NCBI RefSeq assembly: GCF_029581575.1
Contig: NZ_CP089975.1
Location: 248,001-312,000 of the forward strand
Length of the DNA: 64,000 nucleotides
Direction of reading: 5' to 3'
From: Moraxella nasibovis
GTDB taxonomy: Bacteria; Pseudomonadota; Gammaproteobacteria; Pseudomonadales; Moraxellaceae
Part shown: piece by piece, positions 27,697 through 39,189 of the stretch
Layout: every line of letters starts with the position of its first letter
Position numbering within the stretch: position 1 is the stretch's first letter
Made by a program: the position numbers and the translations under genes
Notes under the pieces: model-generated
What the model saw: only the letters and a program-made list of their open reading frames with translations
Told to the model about the DNA's origin: nothing
Databases searched by the model: none

Positions 27697-27833
27697 TACT
27701 TAATTCGCATCAAGACTGTACACAAAACCGTTCGCCCTGAGCTATGCCTGCGGGTAACGATTTTCCGTCATGGTTCGACAAGCTCACTTTGAGCGGAAAA
27801 AATTTGTTTGGCTTTGAATCGAATTTACCATAA
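27697..27833. repeat. Dispersed ~137-bp repeat, copy B (rplL-rpoB gap)
   Basis: Reverse-complement match to 1344-1482 end to end: ATACTTAATTCGCATCAAGA here against the reverse complement ATACTCAATTCATGTCAAAA there, then AAAACCGTTCGCC, TTTTCCGTCATGGTTCGACA, AGCTCAC and GAATTTACCATA blocks. The internal hairpin is weaker than in copy A. Confidence 0.8.
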
Positions 27834-27859
27834 AATCACACTAAAAAGACAATTTTCTC

Positions 27860-27888
27860 TTGCATTATTGGCTTTTTTTTATTATAAT
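27860..27888 (+). promoter_or_regulatory. Promoter of rpoBC
   Basis: TTGCAT at 27860-27865 and TATAAT at 27883-27888 with a 17-bp spacer. It lies after the attenuator and the repeat, giving rpoBC its own transcript start about 315 bp upstream of the rpoB ATG. Confidence 0.8.
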
Positions 27889-28209
27889 TCAGTATTTGAC
27901 CTTTTGTGATTATCCAACCTTGTCAATTGGTTGATCACTACCGAAAAAGGACAAACACACCCTATGCAAAACGACATTATTGATCATTAACCAAAGATGT
28001 AGCTAAATGCCGACTTGGTATTTGGCGTTTTGTCGTGTTTGTGTGTTTGATATGCAATAGGGGCGTATCTTTGTGGTGTGTTGTTTTTGAGTAGGTTTTT
28101 GGGCGTTTGACAGCCGCCCAGACCCAAGACTAAATTTGGCAGTTTTTATTTTTGAAGGTTGGCTCTTGTTTATGCAATGGGCTTTTCCAAATTAACGTAA
28201 GGAATCTTA

Positions 28210-31200
28210 ATGGCTTATTCTTATACCGAAAAGAAACGCATTCGTAAAAGTTTTTCTAGACTTCCAGACGTCATGGATGTGCCGTATTTGCTGGCGATCC
28301 AAGTGGATTCTTACGAGCAGTTTTTGCAAGAGCATAAAAAACCAAAAGAGCGTGCGAACATTGGTTTGCAAGCGGCTTTTTCATCAATTTTCCCAATCAT
28401 CAGTCATTCTGGCAACGCTGAGTTGCAGTTTGTTGAATATTATTTGGGCGAGCCTGAGTTTGATGAGCGTGAGTGCATCATGCGTGGCTCCACCTTTGCA
28501 GCGCCACTTCGTGTAAAAATCCGTCTGGTGCTAAAAGACAAAGATAGCAAAGATAAGGACAGCAAGGCTGCCATCAAAGACATCCGTGAACAAAGCGTGT
28601 TCATGGGCGAAATTCCACTGATGACCGAAAACGGTACTTTCATCATCAACGGTACAGAGCGTGTGATCGTATCGCAGTTGCACCGTTCGCCGGGTGTGTT
28701 CTTTGACCATGACAAGGGCAAATCGCATTCAAGCGGTAAGGTGCTTTATAATGCTCGCATCATTCCTTACCGTGGTTCGTGGCTGGACTTTGAATTTGAT
28801 GTCAAAGACCTAGTGTATGCCCGTATTGACCGCCGCCGTAAATTGCTTGCGACCATCATTTTGCGTGCCATCGGCATGGATACTGCCGACATTTTGAATA
28901 CTTTCTTTGAAACCATTGAAGTGTATAAAGGCGATGAGTCGTTTGAAGTGGCGTTGGTGGCTGAGCGTCTGCAAGGCGAGATGGCACAGTTTGACATCGT
29001 ATCGCCAGAAGGCAAGGTCATCGTTGAGCAGGGCAAGCGTATCAATGCGCGCCGTATCAAAGAAATCGTGGCGTCTGGCATGACCAAACTTGCAGTGCCT
29101 GATGAATATCTGTATGAGCGTATTTTGGCCGAAGACATCGTTTATCATGATGAAGTGATCGCTCGTGCCAACACGCTGATTGACCATGATCTTTTGGTAA
29201 AAATTGCCGATAAAAACATCAAAGGCTTTAAGATTCTATTCACCAACGACATTGATCACGGTGCGTACATTGCCGATACTTTGCGTGCAGACACTGTGAT
29301 GACTCGTGAAGAAGCGTTGATTGAAATTTATAAAGTCATGCGTCCAGGTGAGCCACCAACCTTAGAGACTGCTGAAAAACTCTTTGAGCAAATGTTCTTT
29401 AGCCAAGAGCGTTATGATTTGTCCAATGTTGGTCGTATGAAGTTCAACCGCCGTTTGGGTCGTGAATTCATTGAGACGGACGACATTGATGTACAGCGTG
29501 AGCAGGGCGTATTGTCAAATCAAGACATCGTGGATGTGCTAAAAGAGCTGATTGAGATTCGTAACGGTCGTGGCGAAGTGGATGACATTGACCACTTGGG
29601 TAACCGCCGTATTCGTTCGGTGGGCGAGATGACCGAAAACCAATTCCGTATTGGTCTGGCTCGTGTGGAGCGTGCGGTCAAAGAGCGTCTGACTGTGGCT
29701 GAATCTGACAGCCTATCGCCACAAGATTTGATTAACTCAAAACCTGTAGCGGCAGCGATTAAAGAATTTTTCGGTTCATCACAGCTTTCGCAGTTCATGG
29801 ACCAAAACAACCCATTGTCAGAAATCACGCACAAACGCCGTGTTTCGGCACTTGGTCCAGGTGGTCTGACTCGTGAGCGTGCAGGCTTTGAAGTGCGAGA
29901 TGTACATAATACGCACTACGGCCGTGTGTGTCCGATTGAAACGCCTGAAGGTCCAAACATTGGTTTGATCAACTATTTGGCGGTATTTGCCAAGACCAAC
30001 AACTTTGGTTTCTTGGAGACGCCTTATCGCCGTGTCATTGATGGTAAAGTAACTGACGACATTGAGTACATGAGTGCCATTGAGGAAGTGGGTTCGGTGA
30101 TTGCACAGGCGGATTCGCCAATGAATGAAAATGGCGAGCTGACCGAAGAGATGGTCATGGTGCGTTATCAAGGCGAATCGGTGCGTATGGGTGTGGATAA
30201 AGTTACCCATATGGATGTATCGCCACGCCAAGTTGTCTCAGTGGCGGCATCGCTCATCCCATTCCTAGAACACGACGACGCCAACCGTGCCTTGATGGGT
30301 GCGAACATGCAACGCCAAGCAGTACCTACCTTGCGTTCTGATAAACCGCTTGTGGGTACAGGTATGGAGCGCCATGTGGCTCGTGACAGTGGCGTGTGTG
30401 TGGTTGCCAAGCGTGGCGGCGTCATTGAAGAAGTGGATGCCAGCCGTGTGATCGTGCGTGTCAATGAAGATGAAATGACCGCAGGCGAAGCAGGTATTGA
30501 TATTTATAACTTGATCAAATACACCCGCTCAAACCAAAACACTTGTATCAACCAGCGTATCATTGTCAATGAAGGCGATGTGATCGCTCGTGGCGACATT
30601 TTGGCGGACGGTCCATCCACTGACCTTGGCGAGCTTGCTCTGGGTCAAAATATGCGTGTGGCTTTCATGCCGTGGAATGGCTATAACTTCGAAGACTCGA
30701 TTTTGCTGTCTGAACGAGTGGTACAAGAAGACCGCTTTACCACCATTCACATTCAAGAGCTGACTTGTGTGGCTCGTGATACTAAGCTTGGTCCTGAGGA
30801 AATCACAGGCGATATTCCAAATGTCGGTGAAGCAGCCCTTGCAAACCTTGACGAAGCAGGTATCGTATATATCGGTGCCGAAGTAGATGCAGGCGATATT
30901 TTGGTGGGTAAAGTTACGCCAAAAGGCGAAAGTCAGCTGACCCCAGAAGAAAAACTTCTGCGTGCGATTTTTGGTGAAAAAGCTGCCGATGTGAAAGATA
31001 CTTCACTTCGTGTGCCATCATCTACTAAGGGTACGGTCATTGATGTACAAGTCTTTACCCGTGATGGTCTAGAAAAAGACAGCCGTGCCAAGGCGATTGA
31101 AAAAGCGATGCTAGACAGCTATCGCAAAGACTTAAAAGAAGAGCTAAACATCTTTGAAGCAGCTGCTCGTAGCCGTATTGTGCATTTGCTGGATGGCAAG

Positions 31201-32319
31201 ACCATCAGCGGTGGTGCTGGCTTTAAGGCAGGTACAGTGCTAAGCACTGCTGATATGGAGAGCTTGCCACTAGAGAGCTTGCTTGACATTCAGCCTGCCC
31301 AAGAAGAAGTGTCTGAGCGTCTAAGTCAAATCGCTGAATATCTAAGCGATAAGCAAAAAGAAATTGACAATAAATTTGCCGAGAAAAAACGCAAACTGAC
31401 CCAAGGGGATGACTTGGCGCACGGCGTACAAAAAATCGTTAAGGTGTATCTTGCGGTCAAACGCCGTATCCAGCCAGGTGATAAGATGGCAGGTCGTCAC
31501 GGTAACAAGGGTGTCGTCTCTCGCATCATGCCTGTAGAAGACATGCCTTATGACGAAAACGGCAACCCTGTTGATATCGTACTAAACCCGCTGGGCGTAC
31601 CATCTCGTATGAATATCGGTCAGGTACTAGAGACGCACCTTGGTATGGCGGCTCGTGGTCTGGGCGACAAGATTAACGAAATGATGCGTGCTCAAGCGGC
31701 AGTCAGCGAGTTGCGTGAATTCTTGGATAAGATTTATAACAAGGTTGGCGGTGAGCAAGTGGATCTGGACAGCTTGTCAGATGACGACATCTTGGCAATG
31801 TCAGAAAACTTGCGTAAGGGCGTGCCAATGGGTACGGCGGTCTTTGATGGTGCCAAAGAAACACAAATCAAAGAGCTTTTAGAGCTTGCTGGTCTTGACA
31901 AGTCAGGTCAGCAAACGCTGTATGATGGACGCACGGGCAAGAAGTTTGACCGTCCTGTAACCGTGGGCTATATGTATATGCTTAAGTTGAACCACTTGGT
32001 TGATGACAAGATGCACGCCCGTTCGACTGGTTCGTACAGTCTTGTTACTCAGCAACCACTTGGCGGTAAAGCTCAGTTCGGTGGTCAGCGTTTCGGTGAG
32101 ATGGAAGTCTGGGCATTGGAAGCGTATGGTGCAACTTACACCCTACAAGAAATGCTCACCGTCAAGTCGGACGATGTGGAAGGTCGTACCCGCATGTATA
32201 AGAACATCGTTGATGGCGAACAATACATGAACCCAGGTATGCCTGAATCGTTCAATGTATTGACCAAAGAGATTCGCTCGTTGGGTATTAACATTGACTT
32301 AAAAGAAAAGAAAAAATAA
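28210..32319 (+). CDS. rpoB: RNA polymerase beta subunit
   Basis: 1369 residues (E. coli 1342). The rifampicin pocket reads [20 protein letters not shown] then KRRVSALGP, with the residues equivalent to Gln513, Asp516, His526 and Ser531 unchanged, so no classical resistance substitution is present. The C-terminal switch/anchor region ends near [14 protein letters not shown]. The ATG follows GTAAGGAATCTTA. It is cotranscribed with rpoC across an 82-bp gap holding a GC-rich hairpin. Confidence 0.99.
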   Translation: MAYSYTEKKRIRKSFSRLPDVMDVPYLLAIQVDSYEQFLQEHKKPKERANIGLQAAFSSIFPIISHSGNAELQFVEYYLGEPEFDERECIMRGSTFAAPLRVKIRLVLKDKDSKDKDSKAAIKDIREQSVFMGEIPLMTENGTFIINGTERVIVSQLHRSPGVFFDHDKGKSHSSGKVLYNARIIPYRGSWLDFEFDVKDLVYARIDRRRKLLATIILRAIGMDTADILNTFFETIEVYKGDESFEVALVAERLQGEMAQFDIVSPEGKVIVEQGKRINARRIKEIVASGMTKLAVPDEYLYERILAEDIVYHDEVIARANTLIDHDLLVKIADKNIKGFKILFTNDIDHGAYIADTLRADTVMTREEALIEIYKVMRPGEPPTLETAEKLFEQMFFSQERYDLSNVGRMKFNRRLGREFIETDDIDVQREQGVLSNQDIVDVLKELIEIRNGRGEVDDIDHLGNRRIRSVGEMTENQFRIGLARVERAVKERLTVAESDSLSPQDLINSKPVAAAIKEFFGSSQLSQFMDQNNPLSEITHKRRVSALGPGGLTRERAGFEVRDVHNTHYGRVCPIETPEGPNIGLINYLAVFAKTNNFGFLETPYRRVIDGKVTDDIEYMSAIEEVGSVIAQADSPMNENGELTEEMVMVRYQGESVRMGVDKVTHMDVSPRQVVSVAASLIPFLEHDDANRALMGANMQRQAVPTLRSDKPLVGTGMERHVARDSGVCVVAKRGGVIEEVDASRVIVRVNEDEMTAGEAGIDIYNLIKYTRSNQNTCINQRIIVNEGDVIARGDILADGPSTDLGELALGQNMRVAFMPWNGYNFEDSILLSERVVQEDRFTTIHIQELTCVARDTKLGPEEITGDIPNVGEAALANLDEAGIVYIGAEVDAGDILVGKVTPKGESQLTPEEKLLRAIFGEKAADVKDTSLRVPSSTKGTVIDVQVFTRDGLEKDSRAKAIEKAMLDSYRKDLKEELNIFEAAARSRIVHLLDGKTISGGAGFKAGTVLSTADMESLPLESLLDIQPAQEEVSERLSQIAEYLSDKQKEIDNKFAEKKRKLTQGDDLAHGVQKIVKVYLAVKRRIQPGDKMAGRHGNKGVVSRIMPVEDMPYDENGNPVDIVLNPLGVPSRMNIGQVLETHLGMAARGLGDKINEMMRAQAAVSELREFLDKIYNKVGGEQVDLDSLSDDDILAMSENLRKGVPMGTAVFDGAKETQIKELLELAGLDKSGQQTLYDGRTGKKFDRPVTVGYMYMLKLNHLVDDKMHARSTGSYSLVTQQPLGGKAQFGGQRFGEMEVWALEAYGATYTLQEMLTVKSDDVEGRTRMYKNIVDGEQYMNPGMPESFNVLTKEIRSLGINIDLKEKKK

Positions 32320-32344
32320 GTCAAAACCCAACCACCAAATACCA

Positions 32345-32369
32345 ATCTGGGCGATACGCTCGCCCAGAT
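32345..32369 (+). promoter_or_regulatory. GC-rich hairpin between rpoB and rpoC
   Basis: ATCTGGGCGA and TCGCCCAGAT are perfect 10-bp arms around TACGC. No T run follows, so it is not an intrinsic terminator; an RNA processing or stability element is more likely. Confidence 0.75.
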
Positions 32370-32401
32370 GACCGAATTGACGAAGATAACGGAGAATCCT
32401 T

Positions 32402-35400
32402 TTGAAAGATTTATTAGACATCATGAAAGGCCCTGCCGATAACGGCATCAAAGAATTTGACAGCATTCAGATTTCTTTGGCAAGCCCTGACACCATCAAA
32501 TCATGGTCGCACGGCGAAGTTAAAAAACCAGAAACCATCAACTACCGCACCTTTAAGCCTGAGCGTGATGGTCTGTTTTGTGCCAAAATCTTTGGCCCTG
32601 TCAAAGACTTTGAGTGTCTGTGTGGTAAATACAAACGCCGCAAGTTCCAAGGCATCATCTGTGAAAAATGTGGCGTAGAAGTAACTGCTGCCAAAGTTCG
32701 CCGTGATCGTATGGGTCATATTGAGCTTGCCAGCCCTGTGGCTCACATTTGGTTCTTAAAATCACTGCCAAGCCGCATCGGTCTTTTGCTTGACATCACT
32801 TTGCGTGACATCGAACGCGTGCTGTATTTTGAAAGCTACATCGTAACCGACCCTGGCATGACTGGTCTTGAAAAATACCAATTGCTTGATGATGAAGAGT
32901 ACTTTACTGCTCTTGAACAGTATGGCGATGAATTTGTTGCCAAAATGGGTGCAGAAGCGGTTCAAGACCTATTAAAAGACATCGATGTTGATGGTGAGAT
33001 TGATGAATTGCGTGCGTCAATTCCACAAACCAGCTCAGAAACCAAGCTAAAAAAGATGGCAAAACGCTTGCAGCTGCTTGAGTCGTTCCGTGATTCTGGC
33101 AACAAGCCTGAATGGATGGTGATGACGGTATTGCCAGTATTGCCACCAGATTTGCGTCCGCTGGTACCGCTAGAAGGTGGTCGTTTTGCGACTTCTGACC
33201 TAAACGATTTGTACCGCCGTGTCATCAACCGTAACAACCGTCTAAAGCGTTTGCTGGAATTGAACGCTCCTGACATCATCGTGCGTAACGAAAAGCGTAT
33301 GCTGCAAGAAGCGGTAGATGCTCTGTTAGACAACGGTCGCCGTGGTCGTGCAATCACAGGCTCGAACAAGCGTCCGCTAAAATCTTTGGCTGACATGATT
33401 AAAGGTAAGCAAGGTCGTTTCCGTCAAAACCTTTTGGGTAAGCGTGTCGATTACTCTGGTCGTTCGGTGATCGTGGTAGGTCCGACTTTGCGTCTGCATC
33501 AGTGCGGTCTGCCTAAGAAAATGGCACTTGAGCTGTTCAAGCCATTTACTTATGCCAAGCTACTACAAAACAACATCGCTCAGACGATTAAAGCCGCCAA
33601 GAAAATGGTAGAGCGTGAAGAGCCAGCCGTTTGGGATATGTTGGCAAGCGTCATTCGTGAACACCCTGTGCTACTAAACCGTGCGCCAACTTTGCACCGT
33701 TTGGGTCTGCAAGCATTTGAACCTGTATTGATTGAAGGTAAAGCGATTCAGCTACACCCGCTGGTCTGTGCGGCATTTAACGCTGACTTTGACGGTGACC
33801 AAATGGCGGTGCATGTGCCATTGACCTTGGAAGCTCAGCTAGAAGCTCGTGCTTTGATGATGTCTACCAACAACATCTTGTCGCCAGCGAACGGCGAGCC
33901 GATCATCGTACCATCGCAAGACGTTGTTTTGGGCTTGTACTACATCAGCCGTAGCCATGTCAATGCCAAAGGCGAGAACATGGTATTTAGTACCGTCAAC
34001 GAAGCCTTGCGTGCGATTGGCTCGGACGATTTGAGCGTCAATGCCAAAATCAAAGTGCGTGTTACCGAAACCATCATTGATGAAAAAACTGGCGAAAAAA
34101 CCACCAAAACCGAAATCAAAGAAACTGTCGCAGGTCGTCTATTGATTTGGAATATCATGCCTGAAGGTATGGCGTTTAGCGAGTGTAACAAAGAGATGAC
34201 CAAAAAGAACATCTCTGGTCTGTTAAACTCATGCTATCGCAAACTTGGCGTGAAAGAATCGGTATTGTTCGCTGACCACTTGATGTATCTAGGTTTTGCC
34301 CAAGCGACTTTGTCGGGCATTTCAATTGGTATGGAAGACATGGTGATTCCACCAACCAAAAAAGAAATCATGGACGCAGCCGATTCAGAAGTGCGTGAGA
34401 TTGAGCAACAATTTGAGCAAGGCTTTGTAACCGCCGGTGAGCGTTATAACAAAGTTGTTGATATTTGGTCTCGTACTTCCGACAAAATCGCCAATGCAAT
34501 GATGGAAAACTTGTCTACTGACGAAGTGGTCAATGCTGATGGCGAAGTTGAGCGTGAAAAATCATTCAACTCCATCTATATGATGGCAGACTCTGGTGCT
34601 CGTGGTAGCGCTACTCAGATTCGTCAGCTTGCAGGTATGCGTGGTCTGATGGCAAAACCAGACGGCTCGATCATTGAAACACCAATTAAGGCGAACTTCC
34701 GTGAAGGTCTGACCGTTTTGCAGTACTTTATTTCAACGCACGGTGCTCGTAAGGGTCTTGCCGATACCGCCTTGAAAACCGCGAACTCTGGTTACTTGAC
34801 TCGTCGTCTGGTCGATGTGGCACAAGATTTGGTCATCACGATGGACGATTGTGGCACCGAAGCAGGTCAGCGTATGACGCCTGTGATTGATGGTGGCGAA
34901 ATTGTAGAACGCCTAGGCGACCGTGTGCTTGGTCGTGTTACCGCCAAAGATGTGGTAACGGCTGATGGTGAGATGATTGCACCTGCTGGCACGCTGATTG
35001 ATGAGCGTTTGGTGGAAAAACTAGATGCTAATGCGATTGACGAAGTGTATGTGCGTTCGGTCATTACTTGTGAATCAGGTCATGGCGTGTGTGCTAAGTG
35101 CTATGGTCGTGATTTGGCTCGTGGTCATCTGGTTAATATCGGCGAATCTGTGGGCGTTATGGCGGCACAGTCAATCGGTGAGCCAGGTACTCAGCTGACG
35201 ATGCGTACTTTCCACGTGGGTGGTGCGGCAAGTGCAGCAGCGGTAGATAATAGCGTGTCTGTGGGTAGCAACGGTACGGTTCGTTTCCACAACATGAAAA
35301 CCGTAGAACACGCCGATGGTCATCTGGTGGTGGTATCTCGTTCGGCAGAGATTGGCGTGGCGGATAGCCAAGGTCGTGAGCGTGAGCGTTATAAAGTGCC

Positions 35401-36628
35401 TTATGGTTCGAATGTCCTGTTGCGTGATGGTGCAGAAGTGAATGCTGGCGATGTCATTGCCAAGTGGGATCCGCACACCCACCCAATCATCACTGAATTT
35501 GCGGGTACCGCTCGTTTTAGCGACATCACCGATGGTATGACAGCGACCATGAAAATGGACGAGACCACAGGTGTTAGCTCGTTTGAAATCTTGGCAAGTA
35601 AAGACCGTCCAAGCATCGCCAAAGACTTGCGTCCTGCGATCATCTTGGATACCACAGATGGCAAAGAAGTGGTGTACTTCCTACCTGCTGAGACAGTGAT
35701 CCGTGTATCAGAAGGCGAGCAGGTAACTGCAGGTTCGGTGCTGGGTCGTGTGCCACAAGCCACTTCTGGTACCAAAGATATTACCGGTGGTCTGCCACGA
35801 GTTGCTGACCTGTTCGAAGCTCGCCGTCCAAAAGATCATGCCATCATGGCGGAGATGAGCGGTGTGGTGAGCTTTGGTAAAGAAACCAAAGGCAAAAACC
35901 GCTTTATCATCACTGATGAAGATGGCAATGTCCACGAAGAGCTGATTCCAAAATGGCGTCAAATCAACGTGTTTGAAGGCGAAACGGTTGAGCGTGGCGA
36001 GGTGGTGTCTGACGGCCCACAAAACCCACACGACATCTTGCGTCTCAAAGGCGAAACCGCACTTGCCAACTACATCGTAAACGAAGTACAAGAGGTTTAT
36101 CGCTTGCAAGGCGTTAAGATTAACGATAAGCACATTGAGGTCATCGTGCGTCAAATGCTACGCAAAGTAGAAATCATTGATGGTGGTGATTCTAACTACT
36201 TTAAAGGCGACCAAGCGGAGTACACCAAGATTCGTGCGTTGAACGAAGAGCTGGTGGCGAACAATAAGTTCCCAGTGCAGTTTGAGCGTCAGCTATTAGG
36301 TATCACCAAGGCATCTTTGGCGACCGAAAGTTTCATCTCGGCAGCATCGTTCCAAGAGACCACTCGTGTCTTGACAGCAGCAGCAACGATGGGCAAAGTG
36401 GATGACTTGACTGGTCTAAAAGAGAATGTCGTGGTTGGTCGCTTGATTCCAGCAGGTACTGGCTTGGCATATCATCAAAATCGCAAGCGTAAAGCACAAA
36501 TGGCTGAAGAAGCCAGCGTGAGCGATGAGATCAATTTGGTGGATGATTTGCTTGCACCAAGCGACAATTTGCCAACCGAAGACAGCTTTGCCAAGGCGTT
36601 TGCTGACGAATTGGGTCAAGACAGCTGA
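32402..36628 (+). CDS. rpoC: RNA polymerase beta' subunit
   Basis: 1408 residues (E. coli 1407). The start codon is TTG at 32402 (TTG AAA GAT), preceded by ACGGAGAATCC; alignment with the E. coli N-terminus MKDLL supports it. The zinc ribbon Cys residues ([20 protein letters not shown]), the catalytic [12 protein letters not shown] with three Asp, and the second zinc site ([20 protein letters not shown]) are present. A terminator follows within 15 bp of the stop. Confidence 0.99.
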   Translation: MKDLLDIMKGPADNGIKEFDSIQISLASPDTIKSWSHGEVKKPETINYRTFKPERDGLFCAKIFGPVKDFECLCGKYKRRKFQGIICEKCGVEVTAAKVRRDRMGHIELASPVAHIWFLKSLPSRIGLLLDITLRDIERVLYFESYIVTDPGMTGLEKYQLLDDEEYFTALEQYGDEFVAKMGAEAVQDLLKDIDVDGEIDELRASIPQTSSETKLKKMAKRLQLLESFRDSGNKPEWMVMTVLPVLPPDLRPLVPLEGGRFATSDLNDLYRRVINRNNRLKRLLELNAPDIIVRNEKRMLQEAVDALLDNGRRGRAITGSNKRPLKSLADMIKGKQGRFRQNLLGKRVDYSGRSVIVVGPTLRLHQCGLPKKMALELFKPFTYAKLLQNNIAQTIKAAKKMVEREEPAVWDMLASVIREHPVLLNRAPTLHRLGLQAFEPVLIEGKAIQLHPLVCAAFNADFDGDQMAVHVPLTLEAQLEARALMMSTNNILSPANGEPIIVPSQDVVLGLYYISRSHVNAKGENMVFSTVNEALRAIGSDDLSVNAKIKVRVTETIIDEKTGEKTTKTEIKETVAGRLLIWNIMPEGMAFSECNKEMTKKNISGLLNSCYRKLGVKESVLFADHLMYLGFAQATLSGISIGMEDMVIPPTKKEIMDAADSEVREIEQQFEQGFVTAGERYNKVVDIWSRTSDKIANAMMENLSTDEVVNADGEVEREKSFNSIYMMADSGARGSATQIRQLAGMRGLMAKPDGSIIETPIKANFREGLTVLQYFISTHGARKGLADTALKTANSGYLTRRLVDVAQDLVITMDDCGTEAGQRMTPVIDGGEIVERLGDRVLGRVTAKDVVTADGEMIAPAGTLIDERLVEKLDANAIDEVYVRSVITCESGHGVCAKCYGRDLARGHLVNIGESVGVMAAQSIGEPGTQLTMRTFHVGGAASAAAVDNSVSVGSNGTVRFHNMKTVEHADGHLVVVSRSAEIGVADSQGRERERYKVPYGSNVLLRDGAEVNAGDVIAKWDPHTHPIITEFAGTARFSDITDGMTATMKMDETTGVSSFEILASKDRPSIAKDLRPAIILDTTDGKEVVYFLPAETVIRVSEGEQVTAGSVLGRVPQATSGTKDITGGLPRVADLFEARRPKDHAIMAEMSGVVSFGKETKGKNRFIITDEDGNVHEELIPKWRQINVFEGETVERGEVVSDGPQNPHDILRLKGETALANYIVNEVQEVYRLQGVKINDKHIEVIVRQMLRKVEIIDGGDSNYFKGDQAEYTKIRALNEELVANNKFPVQFERQLLGITKASLATESFISAASFQETTRVLTAAATMGKVDDLTGLKENVVVGRLIPAGTGLAYHQNRKRKAQMAEEASVSDEINLVDDLLAPSDNLPTEDSFAKAFADELGQDS

Positions 36629-36638
36629 TCAAACAAAA

Positions 36639-36667
36639 AAGCTCATCATGATTGGTGGGCTTTTTTT
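36639..36667 (+). terminator. Terminator after rpoC
   Basis: AGCTCATCA and TGGTGGGCT with a short loop followed by seven T residues, just after the rpoC stop. Confidence 0.85.
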
Positions 36668-36791
36668 CTGCTAGGTTTTGCTGCAAATAGAGAAGTTTTG
36701 GCTAAATTTTTGTGTCCGATGTGTTGCAAAATCTGTGCAATCGGTGTATAACTATATTTTTGCTTTGCCCTTTATTATGTGAGAATTTTTT

Positions 36792-38018
36792 ATGACTTTA
36801 TCGCTCAAAAAAGACAAGATTCGCTTTCTGCTTTTAGAAGGTGTGCATGATAACGCCCTAAAAGTATTGAACGAAGCGGGCTATACCAACATTGAGTACA
36901 TCAAGACTGCACTTGATGAAGATGAGCTCATCGAGAAGATTAAAGACGCTCATTTTATCGGCATTCGCTCACGCACACAGCTGACTCGCAAAGTGCTTGA
37001 ATCTGCCGAAAAGTTGATTGCTATCGGTTGTTTTTGCATCGGTACTAACCAAGTGGATCTGGACGCTGCACTTGAACTGGGTATTCCTGTATTTAATGCA
37101 CCATATTCAAACACTCGCTCGGTGGCAGAATTGGTGTTGGCTGAGACCATCATGCTGATGCGTGGTGTGCCTGAGAAAAATGCAGTCGTGCATCGTGGCG
37201 GCTGGAACAAATCTGCCAAAGACAGCTATGAAGTGCGTGGCAAGACGCTGGGTATCGTAGGCTATGGCTCTATCGGCTCACAGCTGTCGGTGCTGGCCGA
37301 GAGCTTGGGCATGAAGGTCATTTATCATGATGCCATCACCAAGCTGCCGCTGGGTAATGCGGTGCAAGTGGGCAGCCTTGATGAGCTGCTTGCCAAAGCT
37401 GATGTCGTAACGCTGCATGTGCCTGATTTGCCAAGCACTCGCAATATGATGACTAAGAACGAATTTGACAAAATGAAAGATGGTGCGTTCTTTATCAATG
37501 CCGCTCGTGGTGGCTGTGTGGATATTGACGCATTGGCAGCGGCGCTTGAAAGCGGTAAATTGCTGGGTGCGGCGATTGATGTGTTCCCAAAAGAGCCAAA
37601 ATCAGCCGACGAAGAATTCATCTCGCCGCTTCGTGCCTTTGACAATGTCATCTTGACCCCGCATGTGGGTGGCTCAACACAAGAAGCACAGGCAAATATC
37701 GGCTTAGAAGTTGCCGAAAAATTCGTGCGTTATTCTGACCAAGGCGACACGACAAGTGCGGTCAATTTCCCGAATGTCTCAATCCCATTCACCGAAGGCA
37801 CACACCGCCTGCTACACATTCACAAAAATGTCCCGGGCGTGCTGTCGCAAATCAACGCATCTTTTGCCGACGCTGGCATTAACATTGCCGCACAGTCGCT
37901 CATGACCAAAGGCGATGTCGGCTATCTGGTGATGGATGTCGATGACAATGATTCTGACAAGGCGATGGCTCGTCTGCGTGCCGTGCCTGAGACCATCCGT
38001 GTGCGTGTACTGTTTTGA
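36792..38018 (+). CDS. serA: D-3-phosphoglycerate dehydrogenase
   Basis: First step of serine synthesis: 3-phosphoglycerate to 3-phosphohydroxypyruvate with NAD+. It has 408 residues, like E. coli SerA (410). The substrate domain is at 1-110 and 300-330, the NAD domain shows GIVGYGSIGSQ, the catalytic Arg/Glu/His are in NAARGGCVD, FPKEP and LTPHVGGST, and a C-terminal ACT domain (about 338-408, FTEGTHRLLHIHKNVPGVLS) probably binds serine for feedback. It has its own strong terminator. Confidence 0.96.
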   Translation: MTLSLKKDKIRFLLLEGVHDNALKVLNEAGYTNIEYIKTALDEDELIEKIKDAHFIGIRSRTQLTRKVLESAEKLIAIGCFCIGTNQVDLDAALELGIPVFNAPYSNTRSVAELVLAETIMLMRGVPEKNAVVHRGGWNKSAKDSYEVRGKTLGIVGYGSIGSQLSVLAESLGMKVIYHDAITKLPLGNAVQVGSLDELLAKADVVTLHVPDLPSTRNMMTKNEFDKMKDGAFFINAARGGCVDIDALAAALESGKLLGAAIDVFPKEPKSADEEFISPLRAFDNVILTPHVGGSTQEAQANIGLEVAEKFVRYSDQGDTTSAVNFPNVSIPFTEGTHRLLHIHKNVPGVLSQINASFADAGINIAAQSLMTKGDVGYLVMDVDDNDSDKAMARLRAVPETIRVRVLF

Positions 38019-38040
38019 TAAAAACAGGATTTAACAAAAC

Positions 38041-38073
38041 AAAACCGCTTTGTTTGCAAGGCGGTTTTGTTTT
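38041..38073 (+). terminator. Terminator after serA
   Basis: AAAACCGCTTTG pairs with CAAGGCGGTTTT around TTTG, followed by GTTTTT. Confidence 0.9.
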
Positions 38074-38181
38074 TATGGTACAATGATAGCCATATCACAA
38101 AATATCCCAAATGAGCGGTTAAGTTATCGTAAAATCGTGCGATTGTGTGGATTTGTAGATACCATCTCTCCCCACCCCTTG

Positions 38182-39183
38182 TCAAGCCATATTATCTATC
38201 CTAACTTGTGGGGTGTAGGGAGTTTGGTGTTTGATCACACCAAAGCAGATTTGCACCAATTTACGCATACAAGCACATAAAGCTTGCATTTTGCATTTGC
38301 CATTTTGTTGTAAGCGTTCGTATTGGTCTTTAATGTCTGGATTGTACTTGGTGGCAACGACTGCTGCCATATACAGCTTAGCTCTTAATTGAGCATTGCC
38401 TGTTTTGGCAAGTCTTGATCTGCCTTTAAACAATCCTGATTCTTGTTGTTTGGGAATCAACCCTAAAAAAGCAGAGACTTGTTTGGCATTGTTAAATTGT
38501 TTGGTATTAAACAAACTAAGCATTTGTCTTGACACCACCTGTCCCACTCCTTTGATGCTTTGTAAGAGTGTTTGCTCTTCTTTAAGTTTGGGGTGGTTGT
38601 TGATATGAGTGTCAATGTCATCGTTTAATTTGCTGATTGCCAATTTTAATGCCACAATCATCTCGTCAATGGATTGTTTAACAATGGGGGTTGTGTCTGC
38701 CACTTCTGCTTTTTCTTTGCGGTTTTCTTCTCGCTGTAAGTCTTCATTTAGAGCATCAAGACGAGAAAGCAAAGACTTTAAATGACGAGCTTCAATACTT
38801 GGGGCAATCCAAGCATCAGGGTGGGTGGCTCTGCCATATCTGGCAAGGACAATACTGTCTTTTTTATCTGTCTTTTGTCTTACGCCTAAACTGTCCGCAT
38901 AGTGTTTGACAAAGGCAGGATTGATGATAGAGACTTTAAAGCCTAAATCGTGTAAATAATACGCCAAAGGTTCGTGATATACCCCTGTGGCTTCCATAAT
39001 AAGATGAATGTCGTTAAAGCTGACACTTGCACCAAGATTGGTTTTAAGCCAATGAATGATGTGTTCAAAGTCATCAAAGTGATTATTAAAGACTTTGGTT
39101 TTGACTTTCATTGTACTTAACTCTTTAAGCCAAGCCACATCCAGCTTGTGCTTGCTAACATCAATACCAACATAATAAGTCAT
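38182..39183 (-). CDS. IS110-family transposase (DEDD recombinase)
   Basis: About 333 residues from the ATG at 39183 (MTYYVGIDVSKHKLDVAWL); an ATG two codons earlier at 39189 is also possible. The N-terminal RuvC-like DEDD domain shows Asp in GIDVSKHKLDV, Glu in LIMEATGVYHEPL and the DKKDSIVLARYG pair. The C-terminal Tnp_20 domain (LLQSIKGVGQVVSRQMLSLF and SAFLGLIPKQQESG) carries the conserved Ser nucleophile. IS110 recombinases are guided by a bridge (seek) RNA encoded in the element's non-coding end. No frameshift or stop interrupts it. Confidence 0.93.
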   Translation of the reverse strand: MTYYVGIDVSKHKLDVAWLKELSTMKVKTKVFNNHFDDFEHIIHWLKTNLGASVSFNDIHLIMEATGVYHEPLAYYLHDLGFKVSIINPAFVKHYADSLGVRQKTDKKDSIVLARYGRATHPDAWIAPSIEARHLKSLLSRLDALNEDLQREENRKEKAEVADTTPIVKQSIDEMIVALKLAISKLNDDIDTHINNHPKLKEEQTLLQSIKGVGQVVSRQMLSLFNTKQFNNAKQVSAFLGLIPKQQESGLFKGRSRLAKTGNAQLRAKLYMAAVVATKYNPDIKDQYERLQQNGKCKMQALCACMRKLVQICFGVIKHQTPYTPQVRIDNMA

Positions 39184-39189
39184 TGTCAT

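Larger units (their letters stand above)
27594..28209. other. 616-bp rplL-rpoB gap: attenuator, dispersed repeat, rpoB promoter and leader
   Basis: No gene is seen. In order it holds a hairpin CATCA..GGCA/TGCC..TGATG (27601-27626), an attenuator (27647-27680), a copy of the dispersed ~137-bp repeat (27697-27833), a consensus promoter (27860-27888) and a ~300-base rpoB leader without an evident open frame. E. coli has an attenuator here, but the repeat insertion makes this gap longer than usual. Confidence 0.75.
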
